NCBI GenBank assembly: GCA_052118425.1
Contig: JBQKHF010000028.1
Length of the DNA stretch: 42,290 nt
Strand: one strand, 5' to 3'
Origin: Roseburia_C sp900315735
GTDB taxonomy: Bacteria; Bacillota; Clostridia; Lachnospirales; Lachnospiraceae
Position 1 is the first letter of the stretch. Every line of letters starts with the position of its first letter. Both the position numbers and the translations under genes were made by a program. The notes beneath the pieces are model-generated. The model was not told the origin of the DNA and did no database searches. It was given only the letters and a program-made list of their open reading frames with translations. Below, in pieces: positions 1 through 5,982 of the stretch.

Positions 1-102
1 AGATTCCATCTCACGATGGACACCCTTGCTGTTCAGCTATACACTTCCCACTATCTGGGCGTGTTCGGGACTTTCACCTGTTAGAGCGCGCCCATGGCGC
101 GC
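1..102 (-). mobile_element. 5' end of a class IIC group II intron (partial, runs off left edge)
   Basis: Read on the minus strand from about 102, the sequence starts GCGCGCCATGGGCGCGC, then gives the AGGTGAAAGTCCCGA block, an AGCTGAACAGCAAGGGTG block and a GTGAGATGGAATCT block. From memory these match, in the same order and spacing, the domain I start of bacterial class C group II introns such as the Oceanobacillus iheyensis ribozyme. The 5' base run is GCGCG rather than the usual GUGYG, so the exact splice position is uncertain. The intron lies a few bases after the queT terminator, the preferred kind of target for class C introns. The reverse transcriptase and the 3' end would be outside the window. 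The short open frame on the plus strand here is not taken as a gene. Confidence 0.72.
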
Positions 103-107
103 AAACC

Positions 108-145
108 AAAAAGAGGGCATATTCTCTCGAATATACCCTCTTTGG
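108..145 (-). terminator. Rho-independent terminator of queT
   Basis: A 15-position stem with one C/A mismatch (AAAGAGGG and ATATTC against GAATAT and CCCTCTTT, 110-143) has a TCTC loop and, on the minus strand, a short T run. It lies about 50 bp after the queT stop codon and immediately before the group II intron. Confidence 0.85.
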
Positions 146-197
146 TCTAAAACCATTATATTTTATGGCATTTTAAATTGCAAGTATTATTTTATTT

Positions 198-707
198 TTA
201 TGCCTGAAAGATTACATTGCGGTACTTATTCAGTACACGAAGCAATATACTTCCTAAAATCACGCAAGAGATAACCTCACCAATTCCAACGGTAAGTGCA
301 TTAAATGGGATGGACCAGTCAATCCCTTTGTACTCTGTAATGAAGCCATAACCATAGCGTAACACAAATGGTACAATTACCATATTTGCAATAACCGGTG
401 GCCATGTGCATGCAAATTTATGCTTTCTTAATGCATAAGTTCCAAACGCTCCAATCAATGTTGCAATGCTTCCGCATACAATATCAATTGGGATTCCGCC
501 AGTCAGCATATTTGCCAGGAAACATCCCAGCCATAATCCCGGAATTGCTGCCGTCGTAAATACCGGTAAAATACACAGTGCTTCTGAAATACGCACCTGA
601 ATCGTACCGGATGCCAGTCCTGCAATACTGCTAAGATAAGTCAGTGCCACATAGATTGCTGCAATTAACGCAGCCTGCACAATAAATAATACTTTTTTGT
701 TTCTCAT
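198..707 (-). CDS. queT: QueT family queuosine precursor transporter
   Basis: A 169-residue, almost wholly hydrophobic protein with about five membrane segments. It begins MRNKKVLFIVQAALIAAIYV and contains the IQVRISEALCILPVF segment and a conserved ANMLTGG-IPIDIVCGS region typical of QueT. QueT proteins are the substrate-binding (S) components of energy-coupling-factor transporters and are thought to import queuosine precursors such as preQ0 or preQ1; they use shared EcfA/EcfT modules encoded elsewhere. The start at 707 has a GAGGAG ribosome site. The upstream leader carries a preQ1-type riboswitch, which supports the substrate assignment independently of the protein. It is a single-gene unit ending at the terminator at 108-145. 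Confidence 0.88.
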   Translation of the reverse strand: MRNKKVLFIVQAALIAAIYVALTYLSSIAGLASGTIQVRISEALCILPVFTTAAIPGLWLGCFLANMLTGGIPIDIVCGSIATLIGAFGTYALRKHKFACTWPPVIANMVIVPFVLRYGYGFITEYKGIDWSIPFNALTVGIGEVISCVILGSILLRVLNKYRNVIFQA

Positions 708-716
708 ATTCTTTTG

Positions 717-760
717 TCTCCTCTAGTTTTGTTTTACGAGTGGAAGGTCTCGAACACTCG
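717..760 (-). promoter_or_regulatory. preQ1-I-type riboswitch in the queT leader
   Basis: On the minus strand a stem CGAGTG/CACTCG (760-755 with 742-737) encloses TTCGAGACCTTC and is followed by the A-rich tail TAAAACAAAACTAGAGGAG. This is the compact preQ1-I layout: a P1 hairpin, then an A-rich strand whose end pairs back to the loop. CCTT in the loop can pair with GAGG in the tail. GAGG is part of the Shine-Dalgarno sequence, so ligand binding would be expected to hide the ribosome site of queT. The assignment rests on architecture and gene context, not on a covariance search. Confidence 0.7.
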
Positions 761-876
761 GTTTCTTCTTCCCCAAAGACCTTGGTTTTACGGGGTACTT
801 GCAACATCTGACAGTGTATCATGTAACTTGTCGGATTGCAAGCGATTGTATGCTCATTACTTTTATAAGATGGCAA

Positions 877-962
877 CAATGTCCACCTGATGTGGATACG
901 ACACTTTGCTGATAAGAGGCTCTAACCAGCTTCGTTCATGTATCCACACCAGGCGGACATTG
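877..962. repeat. Long imperfect inverted repeat between queT and the sugar ABC operon
   Basis: The arms at 877-899 and 940-962 are 23 bp each with only two mismatches (GTATCCACA/CCAGG/GGACATTG-type arms). The 40-base centre (900-939) contains a smaller AGA-GGC-TCT palindrome. The stretch 761-1123 otherwise holds no convincing gene. Transcribed on either strand it would fold into a long hairpin; there is no T run, so it is not an ordinary terminator. Confidence 0.65.
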
Positions 963-1014
963 CCGCCTTCTTGTTAACATTGGGCAGAAGTGCAAACCTA
1001 CAGAACCTGCCACC

Positions 1015-1032
1015 GGCAGCTTCTTACGGATG
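1015..1032 (+). repeat. Short partial copy (R4) of the dispersed intergenic repeat
   Basis: GGCAGCTTCTTACGGATG is an exact 18-base match to the complement of 11954-11971, and its last 13 bases are also found at 17578-17590. It is followed within a few bases by a terminator hairpin, as the other copies lie next to terminators. Confidence 0.6.
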
Positions 1033-1040
1033 CACACACA

Positions 1041-1070
1041 AAGAGAGGCTGCCTCTCGGCAACCTCTCTT
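1041..1070 (-). terminator. Terminator of the sugar ABC transporter operon
   Basis: AGAGAGG-TTGCC-GAGA-GGCAG-CCTCTCT on the minus strand forms a strong GC-rich hairpin followed by TTTGTGTG. It lies about 55 bp after the last permease gene. Confidence 0.7.
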
Positions 1071-1123
1071 CGCGCTTAATTATATTTTGTATGAGGAAAT
1101 GGAAAAAAGAATTATCTGTGTTT

Positions 1124-2026
1124 TTAGCCCTTTACACCACCAAGTGCTACACCTGCTACAATGTATTTTGAAAGGATAAGGTAAGCAATAATTAATGGAA
1201 GTACTGTTACGGTAAGGCCTACATATACAACACCGTAATCTACACGGAACTGATCTGCTGTCAGCATCTGTACGAACAATGGAAGTGTTTTCTTCTCATC
1301 AGTTGTCAACATGATGGTTGGGGTAAAGAGGTTATTCCACTGTGCAATAAACTGGAAGATTGCCTGTGTTGCTACTGCCGGTTTCATAATCGGCATGATA
1401 ATTGTATTGAAAATTCGGAATTCTTTTGCTCCGTCAATTCGTGCAGCTTCAATCATTTCAATGGATAAGGTGCTTTCCATATACTGTTTCATGAAGAATA
1501 CAACTGCCGGTGCTGCGATACAAGGAATAATCAATGGAACATAAGTATCTACCAGATTCAGTTTTAACATGAAACGGTAGAAACCAATGATTGTAATCTG
1601 GTTTGGTACCATCATGATTGCCATGATAAATGCCCATGCAAATTTCTTTGCTTTGAAGTTATATACATGGATTCCATAAGCTGTCATACAGGAACAATAT
1701 ACTGCAAGGAAGGTACCCGGTACTGTGATACATAAGGAGTTCAGCATTGCTCTTCCTAATGTTAATCTCATACCATTCTGCTTCTGAAGAAGCATGTTCC
1801 AGTTCTCCATCAAATGTGAGGAAGGAATCAATGTTACACCTGCCTGAATGTCTCCGGAAGTTCTGGTTGCATTCATAACCATTAAAAGGAATGGCAGTAA
1901 ACTCAAGAGACAGAAGAGGATACAAATCACACCTCGGATTGCTCTTTTTGTATGTAATACTTTCGAATAACTTTTCTGTTTCGGCTGGGATGTCTGTCCG
2001 CTCATTGCCATATCAAAACTTGCCAT
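1124..2026 (-). CDS. Carbohydrate ABC transporter permease (MalG-like)
   Basis: A 300-residue inner-membrane permease with six predicted membrane segments. The cytoplasmic coupling (EAA) loop EAARIDGAKEFRIFNTIIMP lies at about residues 190-210, where it contacts the ATPase. It belongs to the MalG/LacG type of the CUT1 family and would form a heterodimer with the permease just upstream. Its ATG overlaps the upstream stop codon by one base (TAATG), which suggests translational coupling. No ATPase gene is present in the cluster; CUT1 systems in this group commonly share an MsmX-type ATPase encoded elsewhere. Beside a cellobiose phosphorylase, the likely cargo is cellobiose or short cello-oligosaccharides (inference). 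Confidence 0.9.
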   Translation of the reverse strand: MASFDMAMSGQTSQPKQKSYSKVLHTKRAIRGVICILFCLLSLLPFLLMVMNATRTSGDIQAGVTLIPSSHLMENWNMLLQKQNGMRLTLGRAMLNSLCITVPGTFLAVYCSCMTAYGIHVYNFKAKKFAWAFIMAIMMVPNQITIIGFYRFMLKLNLVDTYVPLIIPCIAAPAVVFFMKQYMESTLSIEMIEAARIDGAKEFRIFNTIIMPIMKPAVATQAIFQFIAQWNNLFTPTIMLTTDEKKTLPLFVQMLTADQFRVDYGVVYVGLTVTVLPLIIAYLILSKYIVAGVALGGVKG

Positions 2027-2985
2027 TATCGATTCCCTCCTTTCTTATGTTTCTTCTCGCTCCGATCTGTCATCGTTCCGAAGAAGATAAGACTGATAAT
2101 CAAGGTCAGAATAAACAGGAATACGGATACTGCCGCTGCCTTACCAACATCACTCTGATATAATCGCATGATGTACATTGCCATTGTTGTGGATGAATCA
2201 TCCGGCTGTCCGATAAGTCCTGACTTGCTGACATTGAATAATGCCGGGATATCGTACATCTGTAAACCACCGATTGCAGAAGTAATCAATACGTATAACA
2301 TAATCGGTTTTAATAATGGAAGCGTTAAATAACGGAATTTCTTCCATCCGGTTGCTCCATCAATATCAGCTGCTTCATAAAGACTTGGGTCAATTCCCAA
2401 AACTCCTGATATCAGCAACAGGGTTGTATTTCCATACCACATCCAGAAGAGGATAAATGATATCAACCCCCGCGTTCCGCCGACGCTTGTCATAAAGTTA
2501 AATTTCTGTGAAATGATTCCCATATCACGTAAAGTCTGTGTAATTGGTCCATATTGGGAAAACATTGCATTGAATAAAACAGATACAGACGCTGCTGTGA
2601 TAATACTAGGTAAGTAAATAATAATTTTGTATGCGCCCTGAGCTTTTAATTTTACAATGTTATCAGTCAGCCATACTGCCAGTAACAATGAAACTAAAAT
2701 CTGTGGAATAAAGTTACATACCCACATTGTCAGTGTATTTTTCAAATAAATCAATGCATATCCTTTTTCACCGGCTGTCAGTCCGAGAATATTTTTGAAA
2801 TTGTCTACTCCACAAAATTCAATAAATTCTCTACCGTTTCTCTTATAGTAGCTTAATGTACTATAGTAAAATGTATTAAATAACGGCCATAACTGAAACA
2901 GACAATATGCAATGAAGAATGGGGCGATAAAGAAGTATCCATATCTGCCATATTCAATATGTTTACGTTTTTTCTTTTTGTCCAT
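2026..2985 (-). CDS. Carbohydrate ABC transporter permease (MalF-like)
   Basis: A 319-residue permease of the MalF/LacF type. It begins with a very basic tail (KKKKRKH), has six membrane segments, and carries the coupling loop EAADIDGATGWKKFRYLTLP in its second half. The ATG at 2985 was chosen because GAGGAG lies nine bases upstream; a TTG at 2994 sits too close to that site. It pairs with the downstream MalG-like permease, overlapping by one base, and follows the binding protein gene after a 127-bp gap that contains a hairpin. Confidence 0.9.
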   Translation of the reverse strand: MDKKKKRKHIEYGRYGYFFIAPFFIAYCLFQLWPLFNTFYYSTLSYYKRNGREFIEFCGVDNFKNILGLTAGEKGYALIYLKNTLTMWVCNFIPQILVSLLLAVWLTDNIVKLKAQGAYKIIIYLPSIITAASVSVLFNAMFSQYGPITQTLRDMGIISQKFNFMTSVGGTRGLISFILFWMWYGNTTLLLISGVLGIDPSLYEAADIDGATGWKKFRYLTLPLLKPIMLYVLITSAIGGLQMYDIPALFNVSKSGLIGQPDDSSTTMAMYIMRLYQSDVGKAAAVSVFLFILTLIISLIFFGTMTDRSEKKHKKGGNR

Positions 2986-3059
2986 CTTTGCCAACTCCTC
3001 TCAATCCATCTTCCATTTCCCTATATTTTAAAACAACTCTCCAATAGTTTTGTTTATAA

Positions 3060-3092
3060 ATGCTGCCCTTCCCATGCCGGAAAGGGCAGCAT
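3060..3092 (-). terminator. Hairpin between binding protein and permease genes
   Basis: ATGCTGCCCTT and AAGGGCAGCAT pair around a short loop. On the minus strand it is followed by a weak T-rich run. Hairpins at this place in sugar ABC operons commonly lower permease expression relative to the binding protein by partial termination or by protecting the upstream mRNA end. Confidence 0.65.
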
Positions 3093-3112
3093 AGTTATTG
3101 TTCTTTTACTGA

Positions 3113-4540
3113 TTATTCAGCTTTTAAGTATGAATAGGAGTCATGTACTGCGGATTTGAAATCTGCGATTGCAGTATCCTTATCCTTGTTTCCTGCTGCA
3201 TACTCTTTCACCTGAGTAGACCAAGCAGAGTTGATGTTCTGATCTTCTGCTGTTGCATTCTTAGCACTGATGGAATCAGCCATTGGTAAGTAGAATGCCA
3301 TGATGTCCTGACCAGCTGCTTCATATAAATAGTCACATGTTGCACCAGCTTCAGAAATCTTCTTAACAGCTTCTTTGTTGTTTACGAAATCACTGTTCTT
3401 GGCATTGATAGATACCATGAAGTCTGTGTCACAGGTAAATGCTTTGATAATTGTTCCAGCCATTTCTTTGTCTGCACAGTTAACTGTTGCTGCAAGTCCT
3501 GTACCACCCCAATAGAACTGTTCCGGAGCATTTACAAGGATTGTGTTACCTTTCCAGGTATCTTTTAAGCTCCAGTATGTGAACCATGGGCATCCACAGT
3601 AAGCAACTGCTGCATTAGATGTCTCGCCGTCACCTTCCATGTTTGCATACCAGTCTGTTGACCACTGGTCTGTTTCATAGGTTAATCCTTCGTCTACCAT
3701 TGTCTTAGCAAGATCCATGTACTCTGTCATATTGTCATCTACAGTAATTACATCGTCATCGCCATACCAGCCGGTTGCTCTTGAGTTAGAAAGTACACGG
3801 AAACACTCATCATAACCGGAGAACAGTTTACATTTTCCGCTTGATGCATCATTTACTTTTCTTGCTGCTTCCAGGATTCCATCCCATGTAGAGAACATTG
3901 TGCTTAATTCAGCAGGATCAGTTGTTCCAAGGTATTTCTCACAAAGGTCAGCTCTTAACTGGAAGCATCCAGGAGTAGCCTGCCAGAATAATGCTTTTAC
4001 ATTGTTTGCATCAGATGAATCCTCACCGGTTACGGTACCAAGATCCAGATTGTACTGATACTGATTTGCATAATCATCTGCTGTAATTCCACAGTCACCA
4101 ACTGAGGTCAGCCAGTCGCTGTTTACATATTTCAAAACGTAGTCAACCTCAAGTCCCATCAGGTCTGGATACAATTCATTATCAGGATCATCTAAGATTT
4201 CATCAATCTTTGTCTGATAATAATCAGATCCACCTGCATTTACGAATACGATACGTTTTGCAAGGTCTGGGTACTGCTCTGCAAACGGTCCATCTAAGAT
4301 ATTCTTGATATCGTCGTTCCAGCCCCATACTACAAATGCATCATCTGCACTAGGATCACCGGTGATTGTATTCTCTACTTCTGTAGAATCACTGTCTGTG
4401 TCTGCATCCGCATCTGCTGTTCCTTCTGTGTTGGATGCATCATTATTCGCATCCTTTGTGTCATCTCCTGATCCACATCCAGCTACCATAGCTGCTACCA
4501 TGGATACACACAATAAAGTACTGATAAGTTTCTTTTTCAT
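3113..4540 (-). CDS. Extracellular sugar-binding lipoprotein of the ABC transporter
   Basis: A 475-residue lipoprotein starting MKKKLISTLLCVSMVAAMVAGCG. The hydrophobic segment ends in a lipobox whose Cys would be lipidated. An acidic, low-complexity linker of Asp, Ala, Asn and Thr follows (about residues 25-55). The remainder resembles family 1 (CUT1) solute-binding proteins, with many Trp residues (VVWGWND, CPWFTYWSLKDTWKG) of the kind that stack on sugar rings. The ATG at 4540 is used because GGAGGAG lies just upstream; an in-frame start 27 bases earlier has no such site. It is the first transport gene after the LacI regulator, 16 bp away, so probably one transcript. Confidence 0.9.
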   Translation of the reverse strand: MKKKLISTLLCVSMVAAMVAGCGSGDDTKDANNDASNTEGTADADADTDSDSTEVENTITGDPSADDAFVVWGWNDDIKNILDGPFAEQYPDLAKRIVFVNAGGSDYYQTKIDEILDDPDNELYPDLMGLEVDYVLKYVNSDWLTSVGDCGITADDYANQYQYNLDLGTVTGEDSSDANNVKALFWQATPGCFQLRADLCEKYLGTTDPAELSTMFSTWDGILEAARKVNDASSGKCKLFSGYDECFRVLSNSRATGWYGDDDVITVDDNMTEYMDLAKTMVDEGLTYETDQWSTDWYANMEGDGETSNAAVAYCGCPWFTYWSLKDTWKGNTILVNAPEQFYWGGTGLAATVNCADKEMAGTIIKAFTCDTDFMVSINAKNSDFVNNKEAVKKISEAGATCDYLYEAAGQDIMAFYLPMADSISAKNATAEDQNINSAWSTQVKEYAAGNKDKDTAIADFKSAVHDSYSYLKAE

Positions 4541-4556
4541 TGAGTTCTCCTCCTTC

Positions 4557-5597
4557 TTATTTATCATCCTTTTGGATGTTGTTTTCAGGCAGCTCTCCTA
4601 CCGACTGGCCGGTAATCAAAGTGCCCTCTATAATGACTCTCTCTATGAGAGTAGTTCTCGGTTTCTCTATGGCATCAATCAGACGCCTGGCTGCTTCTCT
4701 TCCTATTTCTTCTGTATCCTGACGAATCGTTGTGATCCTCGGATGGGATAACTGGGAAATTCTAGTTCCGTCATATCCTGCAATGGAAACATCTTCCGGG
4801 ATATGCATCCCATGTTCCATAATCACGTTTTTTCCTCCGATTAAAGAGGTGTCATCCGGATAAAGAATACAGGTTGGTGGGTCATCCATATCAAGTAAAA
4901 TTTCTGTCTGCTCCGCCGCTCCCTTTGTTTCCAGATAAGCAGCTTCCCGAATGTAATCTTCATTTACCTTAATATGAAGTTCTTCCATCGTCCGGTAAAA
5001 GCTTGTAAGTCTTTCTCTCGTTACATTCGAGTTTTTCTGTCCGTGTATGTAAGCAATTTTTCGGTGGCCCTTCTTATATATATACTTCAGCAGATCCTCT
5101 ATTCCTTTTACATTATTGGAACAAACTGCTGTGCAATTGTAATGTGTATAATCAATGGTCACTACCGGGAATGCACTGTTCATTAATTCAAGCACTCCCT
5201 GGCTGGTAAAATCAGCACACACGATAACGATTCCTTCAAAATTCCGGTATCTGCAATGTTCAAAAAATGAGGTTTTCTTTACTCCGTAACTGTTGTTGAT
5301 AAATGTTACATCGTATCCCATCTTCTCAACCTGCACCTTAATTCCATTTAACACACCTGAAAAATATTCATGTGTCAGACCACTTCCTGCTTCTTCCTGA
5401 AACAGGACTCCTACGTTGTAGGAACGGTTAGTCTTTAATGCTCTGGCAGCTGCATTTGGAAAATACCCCATCCGCTCTGCTGTCTCTCTTACTCTTGCTT
5501 TTGTTTCTTCTCCAATATCATGTTGTCCATTCAGTGCTTTGCTAACTGTTGCAGTTGATACACCACATTCTTTCGCAATGTCTTTTAAAGATACCAT
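4557..5597 (-). CDS. LacI family transcriptional regulator of the cellobiose locus
   Basis: 346 residues. The N-terminal LacI helix-turn-helix reads VSLKDIAKECGVSTATVSKALNG, with a hinge near residues 45-60 (AAARALKTNRSYNVGVLF). A periplasmic-binding-like effector domain follows, including the typical YDGTRISQLSHPRITTIRQD segment near the end. The start at 5597 has GAGGTG upstream; a longer frame adds 19 basic residues before the HTH and is unlikely. It lies between the transporter and the divergent phosphorylase, and four operator-like AATCGTT sites occur in and beside its upstream region. It probably represses both directions until the inducing disaccharide or a derivative binds (inference). 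Confidence 0.9.
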   Translation of the reverse strand: MVSLKDIAKECGVSTATVSKALNGQHDIGEETKARVRETAERMGYFPNAAARALKTNRSYNVGVLFQEEAGSGLTHEYFSGVLNGIKVQVEKMGYDVTFINNSYGVKKTSFFEHCRYRNFEGIVIVCADFTSQGVLELMNSAFPVVTIDYTHYNCTAVCSNNVKGIEDLLKYIYKKGHRKIAYIHGQKNSNVTRERLTSFYRTMEELHIKVNEDYIREAAYLETKGAAEQTEILLDMDDPPTCILYPDDTSLIGGKNVIMEHGMHIPEDVSIAGYDGTRISQLSHPRITTIRQDTEEIGREAARRLIDAIEKPRTTLIERVIIEGTLITGQSVGELPENNIQKDDK

Positions 5598-5629
5598 CTT
5601 TTGCACCTCACTGTTTCGAGTTGCTTTCC

Positions 5630-5642
5630 TTAATCGTTTTCG
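5630..5642. promoter_or_regulatory. LacI-type operator-like site 1
   Basis: TTAATCGTTTTCG, a near-palindrome centred on CG (GAAAACGATT on the other strand), as expected for LacI/GalR family sites. It lies 33 bp upstream of the LacI gene start. Confidence 0.6.
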
Positions 5643-5739
5643 TAGCTTTATCATAACACATCTTGGGTGAAATGCAACCCATTTTTGTATATTTGTAACA
5701 GTTATCCAGTTTTGAATTGCTCGTTTTGTGCATTTTTGA

Positions 5740-5751
5740 CTAATCGTTTTC
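5740..5751. promoter_or_regulatory. LacI-type operator-like site 2
   Basis: CTAATCGTTTTC, nearly identical to the core of site 1, in the 385-bp divergent intergenic region. Apart from these sites the region is AT-rich with no gene. Confidence 0.5.
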
Positions 5752-5793
5752 TCTTTCTTCTATATTAAGTCGAATTTCGGCTTGCCCTTTTAC

Positions 5794-5805
5794 TTAATCG
5801 TTATC
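5794..5805. promoter_or_regulatory. LacI-type operator-like site 3
   Basis: TTAATCGTTATC, one base different from the site 1 core, about 54 bp from site 2. Confidence 0.5.
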
Positions 5806-5938
5806 ATTTTACACTTTCTGCTAGTACAGCAAAAAACTGCCCTTTTCGCTCTTTTCTCCTAAAATGCGTACTTTCTTCAATATTTCTGTTGCTTTTTCCA
5901 GATTCTTATATTATACTCAACATAAAGAAATACCTCTC

Positions 5939-5951
5939 TTAATCGTTTTCG
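5939..5951. promoter_or_regulatory. LacI-type operator-like site 4, at the phosphorylase gene
   Basis: TTAATCGTTTTCG, identical over 13 bases to site 1, placed about 30 bp before the phosphorylase start codon. This position would block transcription or elongation of that gene. Confidence 0.6.
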
Positions 5952-5982
5952 AAGTTATCGTATTTAAGGAGGATATTTAATT

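Noticed and set aside
26..274. Open frame of 82 codons on the plus strand at the left edge
   Set aside because: It runs through the antisense of the group II intron RNA, the queT terminator and the end of queT; it has no ribosome site.
631..879. 82-codon minus-strand frame upstream of queT
   Set aside because: It overlaps the queT start and the riboswitch in another frame and has no protein-like composition.
938..1171. 77-codon plus-strand frame
   Set aside because: It lies over an inverted repeat and a terminator hairpin and ends in the antisense of the permease gene.
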